Shown one piece after another: positions 17,369 through 26,735 of a stretch of 64,000 nucleotides of DNA (the stretch's first letter is position 1; every line of letters starts with the position of its first letter). The translations under genes and the position numbers were made by a program. The DNA is from Inhella crocodyli (lineage in GTDB: Bacteria > Pseudomonadota > Gammaproteobacteria > Burkholderiales > Burkholderiaceae_C): positions 248,001-312,000 of the forward strand of contig NZ_SACM01000005.1 of NCBI RefSeq assembly GCF_004004565.1. Reading direction: 5' to 3'. The notes under the pieces are model-generated. The model did not search any database and was not told where the DNA came from. It was given only the letters and a program-made list of their open reading frames with translations.

Positions 17369-17860
17369 TCATTGTGGCGAAGCGCAGTCCACCGGCCGCG
17401 CCCCCAGGGCTTGGGTCAGCACCTGCGGGTCCAGACCGACCAAGAAACCGCGCCGCCCGCCGTTGATGCAGATGCGCGGCAGGGCCAAGATGCTCTGCTG
17501 CACGTAAATGGGCATGGCCTTGCGCAGCCCGAAGGGCGAGGTGCCGCCCACCAAGTAGCCGCTGTGGCGCTGCGCCACCTCGGGCTTGCAGGGCTCCACC
17601 TTTTTGCAAGGAATCTGCCGGGCCAGCTCCTTCAGGCTCACCGTGCGGTCGCCGTGCATCAGCACCACCAGGGGCTCGGCCTTGTCGTCCTGCATCACCA
17701 GGGTCTTGACCACCGCGTGCTCGTCCACGCCCAGCTGCTTGCTGGACTCGGCCGTGCCACCGTGCTCCACGTAGTCGTAAGGGTGCTCGGTGAACGCGAT
17801 GCCGTGCGCCTTGAGCCAGTCGGTGGCCGGCGTGGCGCTGACATGGGGTGACTTCTTCAT
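17369..17860 (-). CDS. ybaK: Cys-tRNA(Pro) deacylase YbaK
   Basis: A 163-residue trans-editing protein that hydrolyses Cys-tRNA(Pro). The YbaK fold is recognisable: the DEHAVVKTLV segment, the KKVEPCKPEVAQRHSGY region and GGTSPFG. The ATG at 17860 gives the usual family length (about 160). It is the first gene of the minus-strand operon leading into plsY, and is divergent from the proline-rich protein gene across only 33 bp. Confidence 0.94.
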   Translation of the reverse strand: MKKSPHVSATPATDWLKAHGIAFTEHPYDYVEHGGTAESSKQLGVDEHAVVKTLVMQDDKAEPLVVLMHGDRTVSLKELARQIPCKKVEPCKPEVAQRHSGYLVGGTSPFGLRKAMPIYVQQSILALPRICINGGRRGFLVGLDPQVLTQALGARPVDCASPQ

Positions 17861-17893
17861 GCCGCCATTGTCCTGGGACACACTGCGTGCGCT

Positions 17894-18550
17894 TTGACAC
17901 CCACCGTTTCCCGATCCCGAGGGCCCATCCTGCTGGCCGTGCTGTCGGCCCACGCCGCGCTGCTGGGCGCGCTGTGGACTTGGCGCGTCGCCCCGTCGCA
18001 CGCCCCGCACCCGGCATCCACCCCGATTCACTTCATCGCGGTGGCGCCCCGCCCCGCGGCACCGAGCACGAGGCCCTCACAGCCGCCCAAGCCTCAACCG
18101 GCGACGCCGGTGCTCGCGCCTTCCGAGGATGCCCGGGCGGCCCCGACCGAGTCCGCCCTCCCTTCGCCGACCGCCGACTCCAGTGCCATCACATTGCCCC
18201 CACCCGATGCGGCCTCGGCTCCTCGACCACTGAACCTGACCTTGCCACCCAGCTTCCGCGGCGAGGGACCGATGGTGCCGGCCCGCCAAGCCCAGGCCGA
18301 TCCACGCGCCAACTCGCCCCGGCCGAGTTTTGGCGAGCAGGTCTTCGGGACCGACGGCGGCGCCACGCTGCGCGTCGAAACGCAGTCCGGCGCGCAGATT
18401 CGCGGGCCGCAGGGCAGTTGCACCCAAGTGACGAACAACACCTGGGCGCAGATGAACCCCATGGACCCCAACGCCCGCGCGCTGCCCAGCAAGGTGCACG
18501 ACTGCAGCAAACTCGCCCCCGGTGCCGCCCGCCACGCCCGCCCCAAGTGA
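17894..18550 (+). CDS. proline-rich membrane-anchored protein, function unknown
   Basis: A 218-residue protein probably starting at TTG 17894; there is no in-frame ATG near the N-terminus. A single hydrophobic helix (about 11-30) is followed by some 110 residues rich in Pro, Ala and Ser, then a small C-terminal part with two cysteines about 30 residues apart. The layout resembles a TonB-like periplasm-spanning stalk, but no TonB C-terminal domain is visible. It ends 2 bp before the alpha/beta hydrolase gene. Confidence 0.7.
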   Translation: MTPTVSRSRGPILLAVLSAHAALLGALWTWRVAPSHAPHPASTPIHFIAVAPRPAAPSTRPSQPPKPQPATPVLAPSEDARAAPTESALPSPTADSSAITLPPPDAASAPRPLNLTLPPSFRGEGPMVPARQAQADPRANSPRPSFGEQVFGTDGGATLRVETQSGAQIRGPQGSCTQVTNNTWAQMNPMDPNARALPSKVHDCSKLAPGAARHARPK

Positions 18551-18552
18551 CC

Positions 18553-19443
18553 ATGCCCTACCTGCCCCGCCGTTTGCCGCAATCGCGCTTCGAAACCCTG
18601 CGCGGCCTTCGCGCCCATGCCTTGCACTGGCCTGGCGACGCCCAGCGGCCCTTGCGCGTGCTGCTGCACGGTTGGATGGACGTGGCCGCCTCGTTCCAGT
18701 TCCTGGTCGACGCCTTCGCCGATGACACGCCGGTCGTGGCCATCGACTGGCGGGGCTTTGGCGACAGCGCGCCCAGTGGCGCCGACGCCTACTGGTTCGC
18801 CGACTACGCCGCCGACCTCGACGCCTGGCTGCAGTGCCTGAGCCCCGACGCGCCGGTGGACCTCATCGCCCACAGCATGGGCGGCAACGTGGCCATGCTG
18901 TACGCCGGCGTGCGGCCCGAGCGCGTGCGGCGCCTGGTGAACCTGGAGGGCTACGGGCTGCCCGACAGCCCACCGGTCGCCGCGCCGGAGCGGATGCGGC
19001 GTTGGTTGGACGAACTGCGGGAGCCGGCCCAGCTCAAGCCCTACCCCAGCCTCGCCGCCGTGGCCGCGCGCCTGCGCAAAACCAACCCCCGACTGCCCGA
19101 AGACAAAGCCAGCTGGTTGGCCCAGCACTGGGCCACGCTGGGGGCCGACGGGCAGTACCACCTGAAGGCCGACCCGGCGCACAAGCGCAGCCATGCCGTG
19201 CCCTACCGCAAGGCCGAGGCCATGGCCACCTGGGCGCGCATCAGCGCCCCCACGCTGCTGGTGGAGGGCGAAGACGACGCCCTGCGCCTCTTTTGGGCCG
19301 ACCGCTACCCGCGCGCCGACTTCGAAGAGCGCTTGGCCGTGATCCCGTCGCTGCAGCAGCAGCGCCTGCCCGATTGCGGGCACATGCTGCACCACGACCA
19401 GCCCGAGGCCCTCGCGCAGGCCATCGAGGTTTTCCTGCGCTGA
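18553..19443 (+). CDS. alpha/beta-fold hydrolase
   Basis: A 296-residue hydrolase. The oxyanion region HGWMD (about 36-40), the nucleophile elbow AHSMGG (serine) and a C-terminal DCGHMLH with the catalytic histidine are all present, and an acidic residue in the GEDDAL segment could complete the triad. The cap region lies between. Substrate cannot be told from sequence; homologues are annotated as esterases or epoxide hydrolase-like. The start at 18553 lies 2 bp after the upstream stop. Confidence 0.9.
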   Translation: MPYLPRRLPQSRFETLRGLRAHALHWPGDAQRPLRVLLHGWMDVAASFQFLVDAFADDTPVVAIDWRGFGDSAPSGADAYWFADYAADLDAWLQCLSPDAPVDLIAHSMGGNVAMLYAGVRPERVRRLVNLEGYGLPDSPPVAAPERMRRWLDELREPAQLKPYPSLAAVAARLRKTNPRLPEDKASWLAQHWATLGADGQYHLKADPAHKRSHAVPYRKAEAMATWARISAPTLLVEGEDDALRLFWADRYPRADFEERLAVIPSLQQQRLPDCGHMLHHDQPEALAQAIEVFLR

Positions 19444-19451
19444 AACGACAA

Positions 19452-19482
19452 AGCCCGCGTCGCGGCGTCGCGTACGCGGGCT
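19452..19482 (-). terminator. hairpin between convergent genes, probable terminator
   Basis: A 9-bp stem (19452-19460 with 19474-19482) around a 13-base loop lies between the hydrolase and the TonB-C gene. Read on the minus strand it is followed by TTTGTCGTTT, so it mainly suits the TonB-C gene. Confidence 0.6.
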
Positions 19483-19512
19483 CTGGGAGGCTGGCGCGCG
19501 GGCGCCCGGGGC

Positions 19513-19830
19513 TCAGTCGTCGTTGCGGAAGGTCAGCTTGACCTCGTGCGTCTGCTTGTCGCCGCTGGGCTCGAAGCGCCACTCCTTCAGGGCTTCCACC
19601 GCGGCACGGTCGAACACGCGCTTGGGCTCGGCCTCGACCACTTCAACGTCGGCCACCTTGCCGTCGGCCGCGATCGTCAGCTTGGCACGCACGCTGCCCG
19701 AGCTGATGTTCTTGCGCACGGCCTCGGCCGGGTACTCCGGCGGCACCTTCTTCGTCACCTTGGGGGTGGCGATGGCGAGCGTGGCAGCGGACAGCAGAAC
19801 GAGGGCGAGGGCGGCGGTGCGAATCGTCAT
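19513..19830 (-). CDS. periplasmic stand-alone TonB C-terminal domain protein
   Basis: A 105-residue protein from the ATG at 19830; a TTG at 19842 would add four residues. The N-terminal 20 residues form a signal peptide ending in an AIA-type site. The rest matches a TonB_C domain: PPEYPAEAVRK, the G-x-V-x-x-x-L-T-I-x-x-D-G strand and FDRAAVEALKEWRF. It has no stalk or membrane anchor, so it is not a full energy transducer. It may be an accessory to TonB or act alone in the periplasm. Confidence 0.85.
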   Translation of the reverse strand: MTIRTAALALVLLSAATLAIATPKVTKKVPPEYPAEAVRKNISSGSVRAKLTIAADGKVADVEVVEAEPKRVFDRAAVEALKEWRFEPSGDKQTHEVKLTFRNDD

Positions 19831-20012
19831 GGAGGAGCTCAAGGGGTTGATGGGCGCGTCGCGCCTCGTGGGCCCAACGCGGCGCGCATTCTGGTTAACC
19901 CGATCCCCTGGGGTAAGGGGGTCGACCGTGCATCGTTCACGGCCGGCGGTCCTTCAACCGGCAGCCCGTGCCGCCCCTGCCAATTCGGTCACGGTGGTCA
20001 CCGCGTGCGGGC

Positions 20013-20768
20013 TCAGAGCGCGTAGCTCAGGCTCACGTCGAGCTCGGTTTCTGCGCTGCGGGCCGTGCTGCTGAACGGGTAGCCGCGCTCGTAGCTGGCC
20101 TTGACCAACACGCCCAGGTGCGCGCTGAGCTTGGTGCGCAGGCCCAGGTCCACGGTGCGGTAACGCTCGAGCGCGCTCTGCTCGTGCGCCAGGTTCGCCC
20201 GGAGTTGCACGGACTCGCTCAGCTGCCAGCGCAGTTGCGCCCGCGCCCCCCAAAGCGCCTCGTTCACGCGCCCGCCGCCTTGCAGGCCCGCCGTTCGGTA
20301 GCCCGTCGCACCCTCCAGGGTCAGGGTCAGGGTGTCGCTGGGCCGGGCCACCCAGCCGCCCCCCAGGCGCAAAGCCCGGGTGGTGACGTAGTAGCCATTG
20401 GCGTTGTGGCGAAACCGGGGCGACACGAAGAGGAACACCGCCGGGTCGTCGAGGTAGCGGCGAACCTTGAGGTTCACGTCATAGCGGTCGCGGTCCACCT
20501 CCAAGGGTTGCCCTTCGACCTTGACCACCTCGCGGTCGAAGGCCAACTCGCCCAGGAGCTGGTACTGGCCTTGTCGGTAGGCGACATCGGCATCGGCCGT
20601 GGTTCGGCGGGAGATGTAGGTCGAACCCGACAGCTGGAGCCCGAACGCCAAGTCGCCCGACCACCCCGAATCGGCCGTGGCCGGGGCAGGCACTGGCTGT
20701 GCGACAGCGACCGAAGCCGCCCCGAGAAGCGCGCACGCCAAGCTCCGTTGTCGACCCCAAGCCCCCAT
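20013..20768 (-). CDS. DUF481-like outer-membrane beta-barrel protein
   Basis: A 251-residue protein with a signal peptide (about 1-23, ending AVAQ) and then alternating aromatic/polar strands typical of an outer-membrane barrel, finishing in a strand with terminal YAL. The pattern fits DUF481 / 'outer membrane beta-barrel' proteins. The ATG at 20768 has GGGAG 5 bases upstream and begins 2 bp after the rlmH stop. In related genomes maf and rng often follow rlmH; here this gene takes that place. Confidence 0.8.
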   Translation of the reverse strand: MGAWGRQRSLACALLGAASVAVAQPVPAPATADSGWSGDLAFGLQLSGSTYISRRTTADADVAYRQGQYQLLGELAFDREVVKVEGQPLEVDRDRYDVNLKVRRYLDDPAVFLFVSPRFRHNANGYYVTTRALRLGGGWVARPSDTLTLTLEGATGYRTAGLQGGGRVNEALWGARAQLRWQLSESVQLRANLAHEQSALERYRTVDLGLRTKLSAHLGVLVKASYERGYPFSSTARSAETELDVSLSYAL

Positions 20769-20770
20769 GG

Positions 20771-21241
20771 TCACTCCCGGTGGTAAGGGTGCCCCGCCGT
20801 GATGGACCAGGCGCGGTACAGCGCCTCCACCAGCAGCACGCGCGCCAAGGCGTGGGGCAGGGTCAGGTCCGACAGGCGCAATTTTTCGTCGGCCGCGTCC
20901 TTGAGCTCCGCCGCCAGGCCGTCGGGGCCGCCCATGTAGAGCACCACGTCGCGGCCATCGGCCTTCCAGCGCTCCAGGCGCTCGGCCAATTGCACGGAGG
21001 TTTGGCGCTCGCCCCGCTCGTCCAGCACCACGCGGCGCGCGCCTTTGGGCGTGGCGTCCTGCAGGCGCTGGGCCTCGGCGGCCATCATTTGCGCGGCGGT
21101 CTTGCCCGTGGTGCGCGGCTCGGCCTTGGCCGTCTTCAGGACCAGGGGCAAGTCGGGCGGGAAGCGTTTGACGAGATCGGCCGTGGCCTCGTCCGCCCAG
21201 GCGGGCAGGCGTTGGCCCACGGCCAGCAGCAGGAGCTGCAT
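20771..21241 (-). CDS. rlmH: 23S rRNA (pseudouridine1915-N3)-methyltransferase RlmH
   Basis: A 156-residue SPOUT methyltransferase that methylates pseudouridine 1915 of 23S rRNA on the assembled 70S ribosome. The SAM-binding loop YMGGPDGL is intact, and the C-terminal SLOW-type knot segment with PHALARVLLVEALYRAW ends in YHRE. Length matches the family (about 155). It directly abuts the rsfS stop, the usual rsfS-rlmH pair. Confidence 0.96.
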   Translation of the reverse strand: MQLLLLAVGQRLPAWADEATADLVKRFPPDLPLVLKTAKAEPRTTGKTAAQMMAAEAQRLQDATPKGARRVVLDERGERQTSVQLAERLERWKADGRDVVLYMGGPDGLAAELKDAADEKLRLSDLTLPHALARVLLVEALYRAWSITAGHPYHRE

Positions 21242-22006
21242 TTACTTCTTGGCGGCGGTCTTCTTGGCAGCCGGCTTCTTGGCCGCCACGGGTTTGGCGG
21301 CCACCTTCTTGGCGGCCGGCTTCGCGGCCGGCTTGGCCGAGGCCGTCTTGCGCGCCGCCACCGCTTGCTTGGCCGGGGCCGACAGGCTGCGGCCGCTGGA
21401 CTTGGCCGGCGCCTTCTTCGCGGCCGGCTTCTTGGCACCGACCTTGATGGTCTTGACCGGCACGGCATCGGCCAAGGAGGTTTTCTTGGCGGCCGGCTTC
21501 TTGGCCGCGGGTGCCGCGGCCGCCTTCTTCGCCGGCGCCTTCTTGGTGGCGGACTTCAAGGCCTCGGCGGCGCTGCCCGAGCGGCGGCTGGCCGTGGGCT
21601 TGCTGGCCTTCTTGGCCGGGGCGGCGGCCTCGGGCTCGCTGGCCTTGGGCAGCTTCTTGGGCTCGCTGGCCTTGAGCTTGACCGGCTTCTCGCCCCAAAT
21701 CTCTTCGAGGTGGTAGTAGTCGCGGATGGCCGGCTGCATCACGTGCACGACGGCCGCGCCACAGTCCACGATGATCCATTCGCCGTTGTCTTCGCCCTCG
21801 GTGCGCAGCACGTCGGCGCCCGCCTTCTTGACGGCGTCGCGCACGCTGGCGGCCAGGGCGCGCGTTTGCCGGTTGCTGGTGCCACTGGCCACGATGACGC
21901 GCTCAAAGAGAGGCGACAGGGCCTCGGTGTTGAACACCTGGATGTTCTGGGCCTTGACGTCTTCGAGGCCATCGACGATGGCGCGTTGCAACTTGCGGAT
22001 GTCCAT
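21242..22006 (-). CDS. rsfS: ribosome silencing factor RsfS with long Lys/Ala/Pro-rich tail
   Basis: A 254-residue protein. Residues 1-115 are a normal RsfS/Iojap domain (VASGTSNRQTRALA, GEWIIVDCG, VMQPAIRDYYHLEEIW), which binds L14 on the large subunit and blocks subunit joining in slow growth. The remaining 135 residues are almost only Lys, Ala, Pro, Ser and Thr, with repeated PAAKK units like histone H1 or AlgP tails. RsfS is usually 105-130 residues, so the tail doubles it. The ATG at 22006 is chosen from the conserved MDIRKLQ start. It lies between nadD (16 bp) and rlmH (0 bp). Confidence 0.93.
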   Translation of the reverse strand: MDIRKLQRAIVDGLEDVKAQNIQVFNTEALSPLFERVIVASGTSNRQTRALAASVRDAVKKAGADVLRTEGEDNGEWIIVDCGAAVVHVMQPAIRDYYHLEEIWGEKPVKLKASEPKKLPKASEPEAAAPAKKASKPTASRRSGSAAEALKSATKKAPAKKAAAAPAAKKPAAKKTSLADAVPVKTIKVGAKKPAAKKAPAKSSGRSLSAPAKQAVAARKTASAKPAAKPAAKKVAAKPVAAKKPAAKKTAAKK

Positions 22007-22022
22007 GCGGGTGGTGTGCGCT

Positions 22023-22604
22023 TTAGGCGGCGTAGAGAGTGTGTTGGGCAATGTAGCGGGCAACCTCGTTGCCCACCAAGGGGGAAATGTCGGCGCCCTG
22101 GAGGATTGCGGCGCGCACGCCACTGGCGCTGATGGCGTCGGCCGGCATGGCCAGGGCCTGGGCCCGGTGGGGTGGCAGGGCCGGGTCGGGGGCGATGGCC
22201 TCGCTGCCCCGGGCCACCACGGCCAGGGTGCAGGCGGCCAGCAGCGCGTCCACCCGCCGCCAGGTGGACAGGCGGGCGTACTGGTCTTGGCCGATCACCA
22301 AGAACCACGCGCCCGGCTGCGCGGTCTGCAGCGTCGCCAGGGTGTCGGAGCTGACGCTGGGCTCGGGCCGATCCAACTCCCACGACGACACGCTTACGCC
22401 CGGAAGGCCCTTCATCTGGAGGAGCAGCATGGCCAAGCGGTGCCGGCCCTCGGCCATGGGCTGCCCCGCCTTTTGCCAGGGCTGGCCCGCGGGCATCACC
22501 ACCAGCTCGTCCAAGCCCAACTGAGCCACGGCGGCCTGCGCCAGGGCGCGATGCGCCCGGTGCGCCGGGTTGAAGCTGCCGCCGAACAGGCCGTAGCGCT
22601 TCAC
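22023..22604 (-). CDS. nadD: nicotinate-nucleotide adenylyltransferase
   Basis: A 193-residue enzyme that adenylates nicotinate mononucleotide in NAD synthesis. The nucleotidyltransferase loop is [12 protein letters not shown] near the N-terminus, and the C-terminal ISASGVR motif matches the family ISSTxIR. I chose the GTG at 22604, whose bases overlap the hemF stop (GTGA); another GTG two codons upstream is possible. It belongs to the hemF-nadD-rsfS-rlmH run. Confidence 0.94.
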   Translation of the reverse strand: MKRYGLFGGSFNPAHRAHRALAQAAVAQLGLDELVVMPAGQPWQKAGQPMAEGRHRLAMLLLQMKGLPGVSVSSWELDRPEPSVSSDTLATLQTAQPGAWFLVIGQDQYARLSTWRRVDALLAACTLAVVARGSEAIAPDPALPPHRAQALAMPADAISASGVRAAILQGADISPLVGNEVARYIAQHTLYAA

Positions 22605-23542
22605 AGCCACAGGTGGGTGGGCGCCTCGTCGGCCCAGTCGCGCGGGCGCAGGAAGTCGGTGTACAGCTTGGCCTCGGGCGTGCCGGGCTCGGGCGCCCAT
22701 TGGTAGTGCCACTTCACCTCGGGCGGCATGGAAAGCAAGATGGACTCGGTGCGGCCGCCGCTTTGCAAGCCGAAGAGGGTGCCGCGGTCCCACACCAAGT
22801 TGAACTCCACGTAGCGACCGCGGCGGTGCGCCTGGAAGTCGCGCTCGCGCTCGCCGTAGGCGTAGCCGTGACGGCGCTTCACGATCGGCGCGTAGGCGCT
22901 CAGGAAGGCATCGCCCAGCGACTGCATCAGCGCGAAACCGCCGTCGAAACCGCCTTCCTCGAAGTCGTCCCAAAACACGCCGCCCACGCCGCGCGGCTCG
23001 TTGCGGTGCTTGAGGAAGAAGTACTCGTCGCAAGCGGGCTTGAAGCGGGCGTAGCGCTCGGGGCCGACGGCATCGCGGCACACGCGGTGAAAGTGCTGCG
23101 CGTCGCGCTCGAAGCCGTAGTAAGGCGTCAGGTCCATGCCGCCGCCCCACCAAGTCACGGCCTCGTTCTCGACGGACTGGGCCGGTTGGGCCGACAACAT
23201 GCGCACGTTCAGGTGCACCGTGGGCACGAAGGGGTTGTGCGGGTGGATGACCAGGCTCACGCCCAGGGCCTCGAACGGCGCCCCGGCCAGGTGCGGCCGC
23301 GCGGCCGTGGCCGAGGGCGGCAGCACGCGGCCCTTGACGTGGCTGAACAGCACGGCGGCGCGCTCGAACACGGCACCGCCCTCCAGCATGCGGCTCAGGC
23401 CATCGCCTTCCAGCCGGCCGCCGGGCTCGCGTTGCCAGGGGTCGCTGGCGAAGGCATTGCCATCCAGGGCCTCCAGGCCCGTCACGATGCGGTGTTGCAG
23501 GCCCAGCAGGTAGGCGCGGACGGTGTCGGTGGCGGTGCTCAT
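22601..23542 (-). CDS. hemF: oxygen-dependent coproporphyrinogen III oxidase
   Basis: A 313-residue cytosolic enzyme making protoporphyrinogen IX from coproporphyrinogen III with O2 during heme synthesis. Family motifs visible include [48 protein letters not shown] and a C-terminal [12 protein letters not shown] segment. Length matches HemF (about 300). Its ATG overlaps the stop of the acyltransferase gene (ATGA) and its stop overlaps nadD. The O2-dependent enzyme implies an aerobic or facultative lifestyle. Confidence 0.98.
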   Translation of the reverse strand: MSTATDTVRAYLLGLQHRIVTGLEALDGNAFASDPWQREPGGRLEGDGLSRMLEGGAVFERAAVLFSHVKGRVLPPSATAARPHLAGAPFEALGVSLVIHPHNPFVPTVHLNVRMLSAQPAQSVENEAVTWWGGGMDLTPYYGFERDAQHFHRVCRDAVGPERYARFKPACDEYFFLKHRNEPRGVGGVFWDDFEEGGFDGGFALMQSLGDAFLSAYAPIVKRRHGYAYGERERDFQAHRRGRYVEFNLVWDRGTLFGLQSGGRTESILLSMPPEVKWHYQWAPEPGTPEAKLYTDFLRPRDWADEAPTHLWL

Positions 23543-24165
23543 GGTTTCAACTGGATGGGGCTGGCCAGGTGCGGGCGGAAGCCCTTCTTGTCGCCCAGCA
23601 CCGCACGGAAGGTGGCGAAGTCCTGCGCCACGTCGCCAGTGGGCAGCACAAAGTCGGTCAGGGTCACGCGGCGGGTGGGCACGTCGAAAGAGGCCAGGCC
23701 GATGGGCACGCCCGCCTGCACCGCCACTTGGTAGGCGCCGCTGCGCCAGCCCGTGGTGAGCGAGCGCGTGCCCTCGGGCGCGGCCGCCAGCCAAAAGTTC
23801 TCGCCGCGCTCGCGCGCTTCGCGCATCTGGGCGGCGGTCTGACCGACCACGCCGTGCTTGTTGTGGCGGTCGATGGGGATGCCCCCGATCCAGCGGGCCC
23901 AGGCCCCCAGCAGCGGCACCTTGAACAGGCTGTCCTTGCCCCAGTAGCGGATCTCGATGCCCAGGCCCCACTTGGCCAACACGCCCAGCACGAAGTCCCA
24001 GTTCGAGGTGTGCGGGTAGACCAAGATCACGCCCTGGCGCGTCGGCAGGCCGTCGAACACCAAGCGCCAGCCGAAGCAGCGCAGGATGAAGCGCGCGATG
24101 GCGCTGCCGCGGGGCTTGAGCGCCGGCAGCGCGGGAAGGGATTGCAAGCGTTCCATCCGATCCAT
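23539..24165 (-). CDS. lysophospholipid acyltransferase (PlsC-like)
   Basis: A 208-residue acyltransferase with the HX4D active site as HTSNWD (about residue 52) and the PEGTR glycerol-phosphate-binding motif mid-protein. It lacks long transmembrane helices apart from a possible N-terminal amphipathic segment. It probably acylates a lysophospholipid or related lipid; the substrate is unknown. A second possible start lies at residue 4. It overlaps hemF by 4 bases. Confidence 0.88.
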   Translation of the reverse strand: MDRMERLQSLPALPALKPRGSAIARFILRCFGWRLVFDGLPTRQGVILVYPHTSNWDFVLGVLAKWGLGIEIRYWGKDSLFKVPLLGAWARWIGGIPIDRHNKHGVVGQTAAQMREARERGENFWLAAAPEGTRSLTTGWRSGAYQVAVQAGVPIGLASFDVPTRRVTLTDFVLPTGDVAQDFATFRAVLGDKKGFRPHLASPIQLKP

Positions 24166-24190
24166 CCTTACTTCGCCACGAGGCAGCGTG

Positions 24191-24607
24191 TCATGAGCCC
24201 GAAGCTTCCCTGACCGTCCAAACCAACACGAAACACAGCACGATGTAGGCGCTCGCGTCGCCGGCCAGTCGAGCCAAGAACGGGGTCGCTTGCGTCACGG
24301 TTTCGTGGTTGACCATCGACAGCGCGGGCAAGCGCGCCGCCCGACGCACGAGGTACACCCAGTTCCAGGTCGCCAGTAGGGCGATGAGCCAGAGATCCCA
24401 GTCGCGCAGGCCGCCCCCCAAACCGACCCATGCGCCCATCACCGCGCCCGCCCACCCCAGGTAGGCAAACCGCCGGGCAGACGCCCCGAGGCCCAAGTCG
24501 GGCACGATCGCGCCCGGCATGTCAGGGGGCGGCCCATCCGGCGTGACCCGGCTGACCAGGTCCACATCGGGGAGCGTGTCTGGCCCCCAGGGGTTGCGCT
24601 TGGACAA
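24191..24607 (-). CDS. small hypothetical membrane protein
   Basis: A 138-residue frame between purD and the acyltransferase gene. After a polar N-terminus of about 45 residues, three or four hydrophobic segments are visible. The start is uncertain: TTG at 24607 lies 7 bp after the purD stop without a clear ribosome binding site, and an internal ATG at residue 30 would still keep all helices. I do not recognise a family. It lies within the operon-like run and no convincing frame competes on the other strand. Confidence 0.6.
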   Translation of the reverse strand: MSKRNPWGPDTLPDVDLVSRVTPDGPPPDMPGAIVPDLGLGASARRFAYLGWAGAVMGAWVGLGGGLRDWDLWLIALLATWNWVYLVRRAARLPALSMVNHETVTQATPFLARLAGDASAYIVLCFVLVWTVREASGS

Positions 24608-24614
24608 GTCGCGC

Positions 24615-25901
24615 TCAGCGCTTGAGCGCCCGATGCCCGATGTCCCGGCGGCATTGCATGCCGTCGAACTGGATCGGCGCCAGCGTCTCGTAGGCGCGCT
24701 GCTGCGCCACGCGCACCGACTCGCCCAGGGCGGTGACGCACAGCACGCGACCGCCGCTGGTCACCAGTTGCCCGTCGGCGTTCAGCGCCGTGCCCGCGTG
24801 GAAGACCATCGCGTCGTCGGCGTCGGCCGGCAGGCCGGTGATGGCGTCGCCCTTGCGCGGGGCCATCGGGTAGCCGTGCGCGGCCATGACCACGCCCAGG
24901 GCGGCACGGCGGTCCCATTGGGGTTCGTGCTGGTCGAGCTTGCCCTCGGTGGCGGCGTACAGCAGCTCGAACAGGTCGCTCTTGAGGCGCATCAGGATGG
25001 GCTGCGTCTCGGGGTCGCCCAGGCGGGCGTTGAACTCGATGGTGCGCGGCTGGCCCTCGGCATCGATCATCAAGCCGGCGTACAAGAAGCCGGTGAAGGG
25101 CATGCCGTCTTGCGCCATGCCGGCGATCGTCGGCTGGATGATTTCTTGCATCACCCGCGCGTGCACGTTCGGCGTGACCACCGGCGCGGGCGAGTAGGCC
25201 CCCATGCCGCCGGTGTTGGGGCCCACGTCGCCGTCTTGCAGGCGCTTGTGGTCCTGGCTGGTGGCCAAGGCCTGCACGTTCACCCCGTCGCTGACGACGA
25301 TGAAGCTGGCCTCCTCGCCTTCCAAGAACTGCTCGATCACCACCCGCGCGCCGTCGGCGTTGTGGGCCACGCCCAGGGTGTTGTCGCGCAGGATGTCGTC
25401 GATGGCGGCGTGCGCTTCGTCCAGGGTCATGGCCACGATCACGCCCTTGCCGGCGGCCAGGCCGTCGGCCTTGATGACGATGGGCGCGCCCTGCTCGGCC
25501 ACGTAGGCGTGGGCCTCGTCGGCGTCGGTGAAGGTGTCGTAGCGGGCCGTGGGAATGTGGTGCCGCGCCATGAAGGCCTTGGCAAAGGCCTTGGAGCTCT
25601 CCAGCTGCGCGGCGGCCTGGGTCGGGCCAAAGATGCGCAGGCCGCGGGCGCGGAACAGGTCCACCACGCCGGCGGCCAGGGGGGCCTCGGGGCCGACCAC
25701 GGTCAGGGCGATCTTTTCCTGCTCGGCGAAGTCGGCCCACTGGGCCGGCGTCGTCAACTTGGGCAGGGAGTGCAGGCGCGCGTCGCGCGCCGTGCCGCCA
25801 TTGCCGGGGGCCACGTACACGTGGCTCACGCGGGCCGACTGGGTCAGCTTCCAAGCGATGGCGTGTTCGCGGCCACCGCCGCCGATGACGAGGACTTTCA
25901 C
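24615..25901 (-). CDS. purD: phosphoribosylamine-glycine ligase (GARS)
   Basis: A 428-residue ATP-grasp enzyme of purine synthesis. The N-terminal [14 protein letters not shown] loop, the GPEAPLAAG substrate region, the ATP-grasp core around [11 protein letters not shown] and the FNARLGDPE(T)Q motif are all intact. The ATG overlaps the yebC stop (ATGA), so it is coupled to the upstream gene. Confidence 0.98.
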   Translation of the reverse strand: MKVLVIGGGGREHAIAWKLTQSARVSHVYVAPGNGGTARDARLHSLPKLTTPAQWADFAEQEKIALTVVGPEAPLAAGVVDLFRARGLRIFGPTQAAAQLESSKAFAKAFMARHHIPTARYDTFTDADEAHAYVAEQGAPIVIKADGLAAGKGVIVAMTLDEAHAAIDDILRDNTLGVAHNADGARVVIEQFLEGEEASFIVVSDGVNVQALATSQDHKRLQDGDVGPNTGGMGAYSPAPVVTPNVHARVMQEIIQPTIAGMAQDGMPFTGFLYAGLMIDAEGQPRTIEFNARLGDPETQPILMRLKSDLFELLYAATEGKLDQHEPQWDRRAALGVVMAAHGYPMAPRKGDAITGLPADADDAMVFHAGTALNADGQLVTSGGRVLCVTALGESVRVAQQRAYETLAPIQFDGMQCRRDIGHRALKR

Positions 25902-26623
25902 TCGGAGATTTCTGCGTTGTGGAAGACGTTCTGCACGTCGTCCAGGTCTTCGATCACGTCCAGCAGCTTCTGCATGCGGGCGGCGTCGTCGCCGGCCAGG
26001 GCGATGGTGTTCTCAGGGCGCATGGTCACTTCGGCCACCTCGGCGGTGAAGCCTTTGGCGAGCAAGGCATCGCGCACGGTCTCGAAATCGCCCGTGGCGG
26101 TGAGCACCTCGATGGCGCCGTCGTCGCCGGTGATCACGTCCTCGGCGCCGGCGTCCAGCGCGGCTTCCATCAGCGCGTCTTCGTTCGTGCCGGGGGCAAA
26201 GATCAGCTGGCCCAGGTGCTTGAACTGGAAGGCCACCGAGCCCTCGGTGCCCAGGTTGCCGCCGTACTTGCTGAAGGCGTGGCGCACCTCGGCCACGGTG
26301 CGGACGCGGTTGTCGGTCATCGTGTCCACGATGACGGCCGCGCCGCCGATGCCGTAGCCCTCGTAGCGGATTTCTTCGTAGGTCACGCCGTCGAGGTTGC
26401 CCGTGGCCTTGTCGACGTTGCGCTTGATGTTGTCGGCCGGCATGTTGGCCGCTTTGGCCTTTTCGATGGCCAGGCGCAGGCGGGGGTTCATCGCCACGTC
26501 GCCACCGCCGGTGCGCGCCGCCACGATGATTTCGCGCGTCAGGCGCGTCCAGATCTTGCCGCGCTTCTCATCCTGCCGGCCCTTGCGGTGCTGGATGTTG
26601 GCCCATTTGGAATGCCCTGCCAT
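25898..26623 (-). CDS. yebC: YebC/PmpR-family DNA- or ribosome-associated protein
   Basis: A 241-residue YebC-family protein beginning with the signature [18 protein letters not shown]. Some members regulate transcription; others assist translation of proline stretches, and sequence alone does not settle which. Length is typical (about 240). It heads the minus-strand run into purD and is divergent from the HerA-like ATPase gene across about 110 bp, where its promoter must lie. Confidence 0.95.
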   Translation of the reverse strand: MAGHSKWANIQHRKGRQDEKRGKIWTRLTREIIVAARTGGGDVAMNPRLRLAIEKAKAANMPADNIKRNVDKATGNLDGVTYEEIRYEGYGIGGAAVIVDTMTDNRVRTVAEVRHAFSKYGGNLGTEGSVAFQFKHLGQLIFAPGTNEDALMEAALDAGAEDVITGDDGAIEVLTATGDFETVRDALLAKGFTAEVAEVTMRPENTIALAGDDAARMQKLLDVIEDLDDVQNVFHNAEISE

Positions 26624-26735
26624 GGGGTCACCGTCTTTGTGTTCTGAAGGGGCCGGCATTCTAGAAGGGCGCCCCCTGGGGCCCGTTCGGGGCTGGATAG
26701 ACTGCCAGCCCCTCCTCTTGCGCCGCCCCCCGACC

